DNA of 64,000 nt. Source: Paraescarpia echinospica (Eukaryota; Annelida; Polychaeta; Sabellida; Siboglinidae). Each line of letters begins with the position of its first letter. The first letter of the stretch is position 1. The stretch covers positions 1,665,033 to 1,729,032 of the forward strand of contig CM034543.1 of NCBI GenBank assembly GCA_020002185.1, given 5' to 3'. The translations under genes were made by a program, and so were the position numbers. The notes under the pieces were generated by a model that worked only from the letters and a program-made list of their open reading frames with translations, did not search any database and was not told the DNA's origin. Shown piece after piece: positions 49,828 through 61,345 of this stretch.

Positions 49828-49831
<4 letters not shown>
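49750..49831. repeat. Perfect 33-bp inverted repeat with AT loop
   Basis: 49,750-49,782 and 49,799-49,831 are exact reverse complements (AATAATACTAATAACTAAAT and onward) around a 16-base TA loop, followed by a (TA)n array to about 49,862. It lies about 100 bp downstream (in gene sense) of a sacsin-like exon donor. Confidence 0.9.
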
Positions 49832-49866
<35 letters not shown>

Positions 49867-49931
49867 TAATAATAATAATTTAATAAATTAGTAAATAAAA
49901 AAATTACAAATTATTTAAGTGTGGTTCTTAC

Positions 49932-50079
49932 CAGTCATGTGCAACACGGATTTGAAGCCGAGCCCAAAGCGTCCGACTTTCATTGGGTCGTTCTCTTTGA
50001 TGCTGTCTTGCAACATGCGGATGCCCTTCCAGTCTTCCTTGCTGAAGACAGCATCATTGTAGGCATAGATCGCTGGTCC
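49932..50079 (-). CDS. Sacsin-like protein, coding exon 4 (module 1 glycine-rich box)
   Basis: This 148-nt exon has acceptor GTGACAG (50,080-50,081) and donor G|GTAAG (49,931). It reads [20 protein letters not shown] and then [15 protein letters not shown], the glycine-rich ATP-lid motif of the HSP90-like fold found in every sacsin repeat. It joins in phase 0 to the exon at 50,673 (AAFQ|GPAIY) and in phase 1 to 43,126 (MT-D-LPS) or, equally well, to 16,511. Confidence 0.93.
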
Positions 50080-50179
50080 CTGTCACCACAACAAAACAAA
50101 TCTGTGACACGTACAACAAAACTGTTCATACAATTTGACTATATACGCACGTGTACACATACAGACAGATTGACATATA

Positions 50180-50587
50180 GACATCCCTCCCTCCCCATCT
50201 CTCTTTTCTCCCTCCCCATCTCTCTCCCTTCCTCCCCATCTCTTCCCCTCCCTCCCCATCTCTCTCCCTCCCCCCATCTCTCTACCCCTCATTCCCCATC
50301 TCTCTCCCTCCCTCCCCATCTCTCTCCCTTCCTCCCCATCTCTCTCCCTCCCTCCCCATCTCTGTTCCTTCCTCCCCATCTCTCTCCCTCCCCATCTCTC
50401 TTCATTCCTCCCCATCTCCCTCCCTCCCTCCCCATCTCTCTCCCTTCTTCTCCATCTCTCTCCCTCCCTCCCCATCTCTCTCCCTCCCTCTCCATCTCTC
50501 TCCCCTCTCCCCATCTCTCTCCCTTCCTCCCCATCTCTCCCTCCCTCTCCATCTCTCTCCCTCCCTCTCCCTCTCTGTCTCTCTCAG
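50180..50587. repeat. CCCTCC/CTCTCT polypyrimidine tract in an intron
   Basis: About 400 bp of pure pyrimidine apart from CCCCAT interruptions, built from variants of CTCTCCCTCCCTCCCCAT. In the sacsin-like transcript it is polypurine. It fills most of the 593-bp intron between two coding exons. The long frames across it are compositional artefacts. Confidence 0.95.
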
Positions 50588-50672
50588 TACATCAGCTGGA
50601 TCCGTTAAGCGGGAACCAGGAGGAAGAAGAATACCATTGACGTAGCAGTGTAGTGTCAGATGTAGGTTGTAC

Positions 50673-50783
50673 CTGGAAGGCAGCCAGGCCTGGGTGGTGT
50701 AGGGAGGTCGTCCCATGAGAGTGTTGGTCGTAGAGAAACGTAACGGTTCGAGCTCCTGCATCCTCCGCATTCTGAATCAGCTC
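50673..50783 (-). CDS. Sacsin-like protein, coding exon 3 (module 1 N-box)
   Basis: This exon has 111 nt, 37 codons, with acceptor GTTTCAG (50,784-50,785) and donor GTACAA (50,672). It starts ELIQNAEDAGARTVTFLYDQ, the N-box of the sacsin-type ATPase with the catalytic Glu and the metal/ATP-contacting Asn in place. It joins in phase 0 to HILK of the exon at 57,499 and to GPAIY of 50,079. Confidence 0.95.
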
Positions 50784-50989
50784 CTGAAACAACCATAGGT
50801 TTAAGCCAAAGCTGTCAGGTTCCAACACCCGTTTACTTATCCATCATTCCTGGGAGGTGCTTAGTTGCACGTCTCTGCACATTTTCTATTGCATCCTTAT
50901 ATTTTTGTTTACAATCTCGTGGCTATATTTGGCGGAGATAGAACTTAGATATTGGTGGTGCAGAAAAGTTAATAAACAAGTGGAATTAC

Positions 50990-51780
50990 TGATTGATCAG
51001 TATTATTACGGTACTGATAGCTGAGAATGAAATAGATCTACAACAGATGCTAGATACAGTAATAAGGGAAAGTGAGAAAAAAGGTCTGTCCCTGAACAAA
51101 AAGAAAACAGAAATCATGGTCATCTCAAAGAAAAATTACACTCCAACATGCAACATGGTAGCATATGCCACTGTTTTGAAGCAAGTCCAAACATTTAACT
51201 ATCTGGGATCACTAATAACATCCGACGGTTGATGCAACGATGAGATCAAGAGAAGAATTGCTCAAGTCAAAACAGCTTTGCAAAACATGAAAAACATTTT
51301 AACAAATAAAAATGTATGAATTGAAGTGAGAAAACGTGTACTGCAATGCTACATAGAGCCCATACTGCTACAAGTATGTGAATCCTGGACAATAAGCAAA
51401 AGTTCACAAAAAACCATAGAAGCCACTGAAATGTGGTTCTTAAGAAGAATGCTGCGAGTGCCATGGACTGCAAAGCAAAGCAATGAAGTCATCCTAAGGA
51501 CAGCCAAATCAAAAAGAAAGATCATCAGCAAAGTTAGAACACAACATGCACGATTTATAGGCCATGTCATGAGAAAGAAAAAGTTAGAACAAATAGTAAC
51601 AACAGGAAAGATAGAAGGAAAAAGATCCAGAGGACGCCAGAGAAAAAAAATAATATATAGGCTCTCAACATGGTGTGGAAGGAGCACAACAGAACTGCTA
51701 CAAACTACACACGACCGTGCGGTTTAGAGGGCCATGATCGCCAACGCCTGTGACAGACATGGCACATAGAAGAAGAAGAA
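50990..51780 (+). mobile_element. 5'-truncated RTE-like LINE, C-terminal half
   Basis: Open segments at 50,993-51,232 and 51,326-51,727 encode the post-catalytic part of the RT: SEKKGLSLNKKKTE, FNYLGSLITSDG, then WFLRRMLRVPW, IGHVMRK and RGRQRKK. One stop after ITSDG and one near 51,317 interrupt it. The 3' end is AGAAGAAGAAG followed by TATTATTATT. Same family as 45,960-46,885. Confidence 0.85.
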
Positions 51781-51879
51781 GTATTATTATTGCCTTAATA
51801 TCACTCATAAAGTTGCAGTAAACATATATTGAGTAGCAGTTCTGCTTAAAGTTAGTTAGTTAGTTACAGGTGCACCGGT

Positions 51880-52430
51880 AACAGCGAGAGTGAGTTGTGC
51901 CTGGCAGAAGTTCAGGGAGTTAACACCCTTCCTGACTTCCAAAGCTCCCCCCCTGAAAATTAAGGGCCAGGTGTACACAGCTTGTGTCAGAAGTTGCCTG
52001 TTGTATGGGTATGAGATGTGGGCCATGAGGACCGATCATGACACGAGATTGGAAAGGGTTGAAATGAGGATGGTGAGATGGATGTGTGGCGCATCACTCA
52101 GTGACAGACAGTCCAGTGCAGAGCTTAGAAGAAGAGTAGGAGTGGAGGCGATTGGGGGTGTGATCAGAAGAAGCAGGCTGAGGTGGTATGGGCATGTAGA
52201 GCGAAAGGGCGATGAGGACAGGGTGAAGGGCTGTACAAAGTTAGTGGTGGAGGGGACAGCTCCCGTCGGCAGACCAAGGAAGACCTGGCAGAACTCCGGA
52301 CTGCAGACTTGAATCTGATGGGTGTCGACCATCGGGATGCACGGGACCGTGTCAAGTGGAAGAGGGCAATTGGAAGAAAGATGAACCCAGTAGAGCCTGG
52401 AAACACCGCCTCTAAACGACGATGATGATG
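51880..52430 (+). mobile_element. Another LINE 3' end (different family)
   Basis: 51,890-52,312 reads KGQVYTACVRSCLLYGYEMW, then RMVRWMCG, LRWYGHVERK and GRPRKTW, the usual C-terminal series of a non-LTR element. After one frame change it continues with RVKWKRAIGRKMNP and ends at a GAYGATGATGATGG tail. There are no RT catalytic motifs, so it is 5'-truncated. Confidence 0.8.
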
Positions 52431-52593
52431 GAGATGGGAATTAGCAAGAAGATAGGTGGAATGGAGAGAGACAACAGGGTGGGAATACTGCAAGACTGAA
52501 GGAGAATAGCAGTGGCAAGAAGACTGAGGAAAGGAGATTGAGACGAGGGTAGGTGACTGGAGGGGAAGAAATTGGAAAATCGAGACAGAAAAC

Positions 52594-53433
52594 GTGACAA
52601 GCATGAAGATGACAGGGGAGAAATTGACCGTAGAGAAGGAGGGAGGGAAGATGGGATGGGAGAGGAGAGAAGAAAATGAGATGGGAGGAAAGATGAAGGG
52701 ACGAAAGGAAGTGAGAGCAAATGTGATAGAAGAGAAGTCGATAAAAGAGACGATGACAGGAGGAAAGGTGACAAGAGAAGAAGCCACAGGAAAGAATGGA
52801 TCGGAAGAGAATGTGACAAGAGAGAAGACGGCAGGGGGAAAAGACAACAACCAGACAGATGCAAACCGGAGAAGGAGCTACTCTGAGGCAGTGATTGAGG
52901 GGGCAATGAGGAAAGAGAGGGTGTTAATGGGCGACTCCACTATGAGAAAGATGGACAAGACACTAAGCGAGGGGAAGGACTTCGTTGTTTGTCTACCGGG
53001 AGCTAGGATAGAACATGTGACTGAAAGGGTAGAGAAGGTATTGGGGCATGGCAAGGGAGGGTCTATACTAGTACACGTAGGGACAAATAATGCAGACAAG
53101 GAGGGAACAACTGGGATAGTACAGAAGTATAGACAGTTAGTGAGGATGCTAAAGAAGACAAGAGTTGAACAGATTATTCTCTCAGGAATTTTCCGAGTAA
53201 TGGGAGGAAGGGGGGTAACGTATAGAAACTGCAAGAGGATGGCGATCAACGCACTAGTTGAACAGATGTGTGAAGAGGGGGTGGGATTCACAGATTTATG
53301 GGGATACTTTGTTGGGATGGAAGATATGTACATGAGAGATGGCCTCCATCTTAGTAGAAAGGGGGCAGCAGTTTTCTCAGAAAACCTGCTGCGATCTGTT
53401 GACAGTGGGACAGGTTGCATCTATTTAAACTAG
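52594..53433 (+). CDS. CR1-like LINE ORF1 with SGNH/esterase motifs
   Basis: 279 codons, intact. The N-terminal 100 residues are rich in Lys, Glu, Gly and Met and look low-complexity. From about residue 110 the SGNH-hydrolase blocks appear in order: GDST (113-116, nucleophile Ser), GTNN (163-166, Asn) and DGLHLS (249-254, Asp and His). ORF1 esterase domains are known from CR1/L2-type elements, where they are thought to help handle the retrotransposon RNP or membranes. The exact start is uncertain because upstream Met codons lie in repetitive purine-rich sequence. Confidence 0.8.
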   Translation: MTSMKMTGEKLTVEKEGGKMGWERREENEMGGKMKGRKEVRANVIEEKSIKETMTGGKVTREEATGKNGSEENVTREKTAGGKDNNQTDANRRRSYSEAVIEGAMRKERVLMGDSTMRKMDKTLSEGKDFVVCLPGARIEHVTERVEKVLGHGKGGSILVHVGTNNADKEGTTGIVQKYRQLVRMLKKTRVEQIILSGIFRVMGGRGVTYRNCKRMAINALVEQMCEEGVGFTDLWGYFVGMEDMYMRDGLHLSRKGAAVFSENLLRSVDSGTGCIYLN

Positions 53434-53597
53434 ATTCGTAGGGGGGACTCACAGGAAAGCCTGAAACTGGAGGCATAAATAAAGACAGCACACATAAATC
53501 AACAAAGAACAGTCTGGAAAACTATTCTGAAGCTGGATATAAATGTGTTTGTTTCAATGCAAGGAGTATAGTAAACAAAAGAAATTAACTAAACATT

Positions 53598-56271
53598 ATG
53601 GTAGAAGATATTGACCCTCACATAATAGGTATAACCGAATCCTGGACCACCACAGATATATCAGATGCCGAATTGGGTCTGACAGGATATGTAATGTTTA
53701 GAAAAGATAGAATAGGAAGAAAGGGAGGTGGAGTTATTTTATATATTAAAGAATCTATCCAGGCTTATGAAATAAAATTAGAAAGAGAAGCAGATTGCGA
53801 AGAAGCTGTTTGGTGTAACATAGTTACAGGAAACTCAACGTTAACAGTTGGGTTAGTTTATCGAAGTCCAAACATAAGCATAGAAGAGAATGAAAAAATA
53901 CAAAACGCTATAAGGGAAGTAAGCAAACGGGACTGTATTATTATGGGAGATTTTAACCACGGGCATATACAATGGAAATATTTACAGAGTATGGGGAGTG
54001 AGGACCACAAGTTTTTAGTTTTAGTTCAAGATACTTTCCTTTCTCAATATGTGCTAGAATTAACCAGGGGTGAGAATGTGTTAGACATAGTTTTGCGCTC
54101 ACAGAATGAATTAGTTGACAATGTCAAGATATGTGAGCCACTGCGGAGTAGCGATCACAACCAGATACATTTTACCATCAAAGTAAAATCAGAAAGGAAT
54201 AGTAAAAAGCAGTATAGGAGAAATTTCCACAAAGGAAGGTATAAGGACATGAGGAAATATTTAGCAAAGACAGACCGGAATAACACACTGAAAAATAAGA
54301 CAGCAACAGAATGCTGGAATATATTAAAGAGTGAAATTAAGTGCATAGTCGATAAATTTGTACCCTTCAAAAAACAAGGGAAACAATCCAAAAAGAAACA
54401 CTTATTGAAAGAAGCCATTAGAAAAATTAAGTATAAACAAATTATGTAGAAGTCATATAGATGTACTGGAAATGATGAAGACTACAACATTTATAAAGAA
54501 GCACTTAACCAAGCTACAGCTGAAATTATAAATTAAAAGAGAAGCTATAAACAACAATTAGCTAGTAATATAAAACATGACAGCAAGAGTTTTTATGCGT
54601 ATGTTCGAAGCAAACAGAAAGTTCAGGATAAGGTCGGTCCTCTAGAAGATAGTGCTGGAAATATAATATCAGAGGGATTCTTAATGGCAGAAGACCTGAA
54701 TGAGTATTTTAGTTCAATGTTTACCAGGGAAGATATTAGTTCACTGCCAGTACCAGAGGCTAAGTTCAAGGGGGCAGATTCAGACTATTTAGGACAATTA
54801 ATTGTAACCCCGGAAATGGTAGCTAAGAAAATAAGGGCTATGAAGGATAATAAATCACCTGGAGTGGATGGGATTTCGCCCAAACTACTATTGGAAATTG
54901 TAGAACAAATTAGCGTACCACTTGCAACAGTTTTCAATTTGTCATTAGAAGAGGGAGCGGTTCCTTTAGAATGGAAAGAGGCAAACATTATACCGTTATT
55001 TAAAAAAGGTTCGAGAAACAAGTCAGAGAACTATATACCAGTGAGTTTAACATCAGTGATTTGCAAATTATTAGAAAGACTAATTAAAGATCACATGGTG
55101 GATTTTCTTTTTAAACATAACTTGATAAACCCATCTCAACATGGGGTTTTTAAAGCGAGGTCATGCTTAACAAATATGTTATGTTTTTTGGATGACATCA
55201 CTAAGTGGGTAGATGAGGGATCACCAGTAAATATCGTCTACTTAGATTTTCAAAAAGCTTTCAACAAAGTACCACATCAAAGATTACTGCTTAAACTAGA
55301 GGCCCATGGCATAGGAAATGATATAATAAACTGGAGAGAAAAATGGCTGATTGACAGAAGACAACGTGTAGTAGTTGATGGGGAGGCTTCAAATTGGAAA
55401 TCGGTATTGAGTGGGTACCACAGGGATCAGTACTGGGACCTATATTATTCTTAATACATATCAACGATTTGGATGATGAAATAACAAGCAAGGTGTTGAA
55501 ATTTGCGGATGATACAAAAGTGTTTAGAAGGATTAAAAGTGACGGAGATATACATCATTTACAAGATGATCTTGACAGGTTGATCAAAATGGTCTGAAAA
55601 GTGGCAAATGCTGTTCAATTTTGGGAAATGTAAATGCCTCCACCCAGGACATGGAAACGAAGAGGTAGAATATACAATGGGGGGTACTGTACTAAGTACT
55701 GTAAAAAAAGGACTTAGGGTTAACCATTAGTGCTGATATGAAGGTTTCAGAGCAGTGCTTAATTGCAGCCTCAAAGGGAAATCAAATCCTTGGATTAATT
55801 AGGCGAAATATAGCATATAAGGAAAAAGAACTAATAATACAGCTGTACAAAACAATAGTGAAGCCTCATTTACAATATTGTATACAAGCGTGGAGGCCAT
55901 ATCGCAAGAAGGACATAGATATGCTAGAAAGAGTACAGAGGAGAGCGACTAAAATGATACCAAAACTGAGGGATCTTAGTTATGAAATTCGCCTAAAAGA
56001 ATGTGGTTTACCAACACTAGAGACCAGGAGATTGAGAGGAGATCAGATAAAAGTGTGTAAAATAATAAATGGTTATGAAAAAATGGATAGAAATATTTTT
56101 TTCTCAGTTAAGAAAGATAGAAGGAATAGAGGACATGAAGTTACTTTAGCAAAGGGGCAGTGTAGATTAGATATAAGAAAGTTATCATTTTTACAAGGGA
56201 CTGTAAATGAATGGAACAGATTATCTGCTGATTGTGTGGGTGCTAGTAGCATGAATATGTTTAAAAATTAA
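53598..56271 (+). pseudogene. CR1-like LINE ORF2 (endonuclease-reverse transcriptase), decayed
   Basis: Endonuclease motifs in 53,598-54,449: IIGITESWTT, GGGVILYIKE, IIMGDFNHGH and SSDHNQIHFT. RT motifs in 54,684-55,454: NKSPGVDGISPKLL and YLDFQKAFNKVPHQ. The PQGSVLGPILF and FADDTKVF boxes follow in another frame (55,394-55,597). The C-terminal region is 55,738-56,271, including KPHLQYCIQAW and LERVQRRATK. A stop at 54,447, another near 54,532, a frame change near 55,410 and a stop near 55,595 separate the pieces, so it is not active as written. Confidence 0.88.
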
Positions 56272-56409
56272 ATCGACACATACCTCAGAAGGGCGGGATA
56301 CACATAGATAAAAGGGTTGGACTCTCAATAGGCCAAAGGGCTTCCTTGTCCACCTGCCACCTAGAGTTAATTCTCTTGGTGGCAATCTTGTTAAATCTTG
56401 TTAAAGGGA

Positions 56410-57235
56410 CCATATACTTACTGCGAAATACAAACTACTTCATACTAAGACTTTATATAATGGTATAAAACTATTTTCATTTAAGGTTATAAACGACCTT
56501 CTAATAATTGCCATGATATTGTTTGCTTTATTAATCTTTTGGTTGATATGCTTGTCAAATTCTAGCTTTGAGTCGATAATAGCCTCAATATCTTTTCTAT
56601 AAGACCTAATTCATTATCCGTATTATTGATTTTTAAATTGAACAGAAGTGTACATATGTACATCTTTTTTTTCCTATGTGCATCAGTTTACATTTGTCTG
56701 GATGAAATTTTAATAATCATTGGTTAGACCATAATGTAAGTTTATACAAATCTTCTTGTAGTGTGTTATGGTCATCTGTGCTATTAAGTGTTCTAAAAAC
56801 TTTGGTCATCTGCAAAAATATATAAGTCTGAAGCTATATTGCTTAGTTTATATACAGAATGAATAGGATTGGTTCTAGGACACTCCCCTGGGGATGCCAC
56901 TGGTTACATTGACCTGTTGTATACGATCAGACAAGAATGCTTCAATCCATCTTAATGTTGAGCCTTTTATATCATATGATTCTGGTTTGCCTATCAATTT
57001 TCTGTTGGGAATGGTATCAAAAGCCTTCATGAAATCTAAATACATTGCGTCTATAGAGTCTTCTCTGTATAATGCTTTGGTCCCCGATTCCATAACATTT
57101 AGCAGTTGTAGTACTGTTGAACGACCTTTAATAAAACCATATTGTTGTTTACTGAAAAGGTTATTACTTGTCATATGATTAACATTGTGGTATTTAATGC
57201 ATTTGCATAGTCCCTCTCCTAACACTATCACCTCT
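56410..57235 (-). mobile_element. LINE RT fragment, minus strand
   Basis: 57,231-56,875 reads QQYGFIKGRSTVLQLLNVME, then MYLDFMKAFDTIPNRKLI and ending SGIPRGVS, the usual RT fingers/palm sequence before the catalytic box. Downstream on the minus strand, to about 56,410, damaged continuation can be followed. Frameshifts start right after the PRGVS box. Confidence 0.75.
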
Positions 57236-57269
57236 CAGGAGCTGGTTTCTGTCGAGCATCTCTCCGTAC

Positions 57270-57425
<156 letters not shown>

Positions 57426-57498
57426 TTACAATCTTGAAAAGAGATTGAATTACACAAATAACCAGTGATATTTCTTTGGGTGGCATAACTTTACTTAC

Positions 57499-57599
57499 TT
57501 TAAGGATGTGCCCGTCATCAGGGTACTGGTCAAGTATGGCCCTCAACTGACGGATGAGGCTCGGACGAATCAGGCCAAAGTTCTCCTCATCAATATCGT
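57499..57599 (-). CDS. Sacsin-like protein, coding exon 2
   Basis: This exon has 101 nt, with acceptor TTTCCAG (57,600-57,601) and donor AAA|GTAAGT (57,498). It reads DDIDEENFGLIRPSLIRQLR and ends YPDDGHILK, the helix that precedes the N-box in sacsin repeats (compare FGQ-LTTSLNRIVKSYP at 9.2 kb). The 5' side joins in phase 1 to GAAG of the exon at 60,469; the 3' side joins in phase 0 to ELIQNAEDAGA. Confidence 0.93.
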
Positions 57600-58074
57600 C
57601 TGGAAAGAGAAATGTACCAAGGAACTGGAGAAACATATTCCCTGTTTTTCTTCTGAACCACTTTAAAGTCCAGTTACCCGGAATAAGCCCAGGATGTAAT
57701 CATTAGCAGGAAGTTGGCTGAATCAGTTGTACTCCGTCCCATTTTGCGGTTACTGATATGTTTTTGCACAATAAGTGCCAATTTTCTATAGTAAATGTTT
57801 TGTTGACAAGTTGAACATTTTAAAAATTCTTTCAGGCCAATTAAGTACTATACCATCAACATATTTATTCTACTATTAAAATTATATTATAAAATTAGGT
57901 TTAAGTTTTGCTTGTAAAATGTGCTTCCTCCAATCTCCCTTGTAACTGCGCATTCAACACCAAATATGTATTAGGCATATTGTGTTGTGCTATTTATCAA
58001 TCAAAAACAAATTAACTCATATTATTAGACTATCTAAAAATGCAGTATAACAAACTAGGTATTTCAAGAATACA

Positions 58075-59840
58075 AGTATACCATAAAAACAATCGGTGAA
58101 GTACTAAAACACAAACATAAAGACTATGATATCAATAAAAAATTTATTAAAGACAACGGTTCAACATGTTTAAATAAACTAGACATTTCAAATCAATTTA
58201 ACAAAAATTTCATTAATGTTGATTCTACTCTTGTCAAGAAACTTCCAGTAGTAAATGATAACCCAACTAAGCTTATTATACAAAATGACTCAAATGTTTA
58301 CTGTACTCCAACAACAGATTATCTGATGATTGTGTGGGTGCTAGTAGCGTGAATGTTTAAAAATAAAATTGCCACATACCGTAGAAGGACGGGATACACA
58401 TAGATAAAAGGGTTGGACTCTCGATAAGCCATAGGGCTTCCTTGTCCACCTGCCACATAGAGTTAATTCTCTGGGTGGCAATCTTGTTAAATTCTTGTTA
58501 AATTCAACTGAAATTATTTCATTGATACACATAACAAAATCAAACTCATCGAATGGGTTTGACAATATTGACGTATATATAATTAAACAAATAAAAACTC
58601 TGATAGCAAACCTACTTGCTCACATTTATAACACTTCATTTGAATCAGGCATAGTGCCAGATAAACTCAAAATTGCAAAAAGGAATATCCCAAACTATTT
58701 AATAATTACAGACCAATATCAATATTACCTTGTTTGTCTAAATTACTGGAACACCTAATGTATAACCGAGTTAATAATGTCCTTACTCAATTCAAAATTA
58801 TTCCTGAAAATCTGTACAGATTCAGAGATAAATATGGAACATACGTGGGTCTAATTAATATAATAAATAAAATATCAACAAACATAGATAATCAGTATTA
58901 CAATGTAGGAGTATTCATTGATCAATCTAGAGCATTTGACACCACTGACCATGATATTTGCTAAATAAACTAAATTGCTATGGAATAAGAGGTGTGTATT
59001 TACACTGGTCTAGAAATTACCTGGAAAGCATAAAACAATTCTGAATTATTATGAGTGACTTGTGGCGTTCCTCAAGGAACAATACTTGGTCCACTTGTTT
59101 TCATCTTATATATAAATAACATTGTTAAAATAACAAATATTCTCAACTTTATTTTACTTGCAGATGACACAAATACGTTTCATTCACATTCAAATTTTAC
59201 TAAATTTATTGAAGAAGTATACTAAGAACTTGATAAGATATCAATGTGGTTTCACTGTAACAAACTATCATTAAACATAAATAAAACTACATTTATTTTA
59301 TTCACTCCCGAAAATAAAAAAAATATATAAATATGATGCAGTAATTAAAATAAAATAAATTATTATAAATCAAGTTACACGAACAAAATTCTTAGGAATG
59401 TATCTAGAGGGACATTTAAACTGGTCACTACATATTGACTCAATTGTGTCTAAAGTTTCACCTCTCGTAGGTATGCTTTATACATTAATGCAATTTTTAT
59501 CTGACTATATATTAAAAACCCTGTATTGCACATTAATTCTCCCCCATCTACAGTACTATGCCCTAATTTGGGCAAATACTTATACATCAAGAATAAATAA
59601 ACTTAATATTTTACAAAAAAAGCAATCAGTATAATTACCAAGTCTCATTACCTTGCCTACATAAATAACTTATTCAAGAAAACCAACTTACTAAAACTAA
59701 ATGACATACAAATATCAGCTGGGTGTGCTTATGTACCAATTTAATAACCATATTCATCCAACAAGTGTGTTAAACCTTTTTAATAAAAAATATTGATATA
59801 CATAGACATAACACCAGAATGCACACACACTATTTTATAT
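58075..59840 (+). mobile_element. Old LINE copy, split by a later insertion
   Basis: The reading, with many stops, gives KTIGEVLKHKHKDYD, then after the inserted fragment KSNSSNGFDNIDVYIIKQI, FESGIVPDKLKIA, NRVNNVLTQFKIIPENLYRF, VGVFIDQSRAFDTTDHDI, a LILLADDTN-type box near 59,155, and a C-terminal LNKLNILQKK and HPTSVLNLF region. It is a third RT lineage, distinct from the CR1-like element at 52.4-56.4 kb. Clearly dead. Confidence 0.8.
58313..58506 (+). mobile_element. 3' fragment of the CR1-like LINE inserted in an older LINE
   Basis: Nearly matches 56,217-56,402 (GGATACACATAGATAAAAGG, and a tail TTGTTAAATTCTTGTTAAA). It interrupts the open reading of the surrounding older LINE. A typical 5'-truncated insertion. 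Confidence 0.85.
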
Positions 59841-60460
59841 AGTAGTGTGTGTGTGCATGCGTGCGTGCGTGTGTGCATGCGTGTGTGAGTGGTGTGTGAG
59901 TGGTGTGTAAGTGGCAGTTTCACCTGGCGTCAGACATCGATATTTTATGCTACTGACCGATATTGTTAAAATATTGGTATCATCATATCAATGTTTATAC
60001 AATTTTGTCTGAGGGGAGAGTTGGGAGGCTGAGGTCAGATGAAAGTAATTTAATTTCATATCGGACATAGATTTTTTTCTGAGATGATTCCTTAACTTTA
60101 TGGCAATTTTTTATTGTTTGGTGAAATTTACTGTTATTTCTTTCATACATAAATATCCCAATTTTTTCTGTACAGCCTTTCTTTCATTTTCCCTGTTTGT
60201 GGAATGTCTGTTTTAATTTAGAATTTGTTAACAACTGAAGACCCGGCAATGTCATGTAAGTCAAGTTTTGTTTGCACTATATACGTTCGCCAGCAATTGA
60301 CATAACAGCACTTGTAGCCACAACAAGGTAATTTATTACACGTGTACACACATCACTGTGTTGACGTTGTCTGGTTATTTTGTTAATTCATTTGATTCGC
60401 ATGATTAATTCATTTTAAAACATCAGTTTTCTTCAATTTAAAAGTAATATTTGTGCAATT
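59841..60460. other. Intron sequence with a short GT array
   Basis: GTGTGTGTGCATGCGTGCGT-type microsatellite at 59,844-59,925. The remainder up to the first coding exon is AT-rich and shows nothing recognisable. Confidence 0.6.
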
Positions 60461-60468
60461 CGACTAAC

Positions 60469-60493
60469 CTTCATCTGATGTAAGTTGCTCCAT
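60469..60493 (-). CDS. Sacsin-like protein, first coding exon (start codon)
   Basis: The ATG is at 60,493. The 25 coding bases (MEQLTSDE plus one base) end at donor GAAG|GTTAGT. G plus AC from the next exon gives Asp, so the protein starts MEQLTSDEDDIDEENFG. An in-frame TGA lies 63 bases upstream (60,554-60,556), which fixes this Met as the first one. The exon probably extends upstream to 60,569, where a plausible acceptor (ACATTTCAG) precedes it, making the first about 76 bases 5' UTR. No ubiquitin-like domain precedes module 1, unlike human sacsin. No promoter was identified. Confidence 0.8.
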
Positions 60494-60634
60494 CTTATGG
60501 CTGTGTGTCAGAAATGAGCATTTCGTTCTCCAGCCGCAAATTGGCGGTGTCGATCAATTCCTTCTGTGCCTGAAATGTGAACACAATTAAAATGTTGTTG
60601 TTTAGAATAAAATTATTCTCTTAAAATATATATA

Positions 60635-60790
60635 TATCATCATCATCATCATTGTGCAGCCGAGGGAGAGTGTCCCATGGTTGGGCGAAGGCCTCAGCAT
60701 GTCGTTTCCAGATCTGCCTATTTTGCGCTATCTTCTGCGAGATGGTGCCTTTCCAGTAATCATCTAGTTTGTTTCTCAAACTAGATGAGT
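60635..60790 (-). mobile_element. LINE 3' end with GAT tail
   Basis: On the minus strand the segment reads ISQKIAQNRQIWKRHAEAFA and WDTLPRLHNDDDD, the typical last residues of a non-LTR ORF, followed by (GAT)n at about 60,637-60,651. It is a 5'-truncated piece of about 150 bp upstream of the first coding exon. Confidence 0.6.
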
Positions 60791-60924
60791 ACCAATTCGA
60801 GAGACAAATATATTATATATACATATTATAAAACACTACGTATATTCTAGTATCTTGATCTCGCAAACATATTTTAAATAACTACAATTTTGTAATAAAT
60901 TTATTTTACGTAGGCATGTTAGCA

Positions 60925-60979
60925 ATAGCAGACAGGCAGTCAGACAGGCAGGCAACAGGCAGCCAGGCAGCCAGCCAGC

Positions 60980-61051
<72 letters not shown>

Positions 61052-61067
61052 CATGCAGGCAGGCATG

Positions 61068-61111
<44 letters not shown>

Positions 61112-61345
61112 CAAGAAGCCAGGCAGGAGCCAGCCAGACAGGCAGGCAGGCAGGCAGGAAGGCAGGCAGGCATGTAGGCAGGCAGGCAGGAAGCCAGGCA
61201 GGCAGCCAGGCAGCCAGGCAGGCAGGCAGGAAGACAGGAAGCCAGGCAGGAAGCCAGGCTGGCAAGAAGCCAGGCAGGCAGGCAGGCAGTCAGTCAGATA
61301 GGCAGGAAGCCAGGCAGGCAGACAGGCAGGCAGGCAGAAAGACAA
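60925..61345. repeat. (GGCA)n tetranucleotide array
   Basis: About 420 bp of GGCA/CCAG repeats with GGAA and GGCT variants, purest at 60,980-61,110. Pro-Ala-Cys-Leu and Arg-Gln-Ala-Gly frames across it are artefacts. Confidence 0.97.

Larger units (their letters stand above)
52440..56402 (+). mobile_element. Nearly full-length CR1-like non-LTR retrotransposon
   Basis: It contains ORF1 (52,594-53,433), a damaged ORF2 (53,598-56,271) and a 3' tail ending TTGTTAAATCTTGTTAAA near 56,402. Two-ORF layout with an esterase-type ORF1, an apurinic-type endonuclease, an RT and a short tandem tail is typical of the CR1/L2 group. It lies in the intron between coding exons 2 and 3, opposite in orientation to the gene. 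A 190-bp copy of its 3' end is at 58,313-58,506, and older relatives are at 43.1-45.9 and 48.8-49.5 kb. Confidence 0.85.

Noticed and set aside
49921..50640. 239-codon plus-strand frame and minus-strand Glu-Arg-rich frames
   Set aside because: They span an antisense exon, intron and polypyrimidine tract; the real coding here is minus-strand exons 49,932-50,079 and 50,673-50,783.
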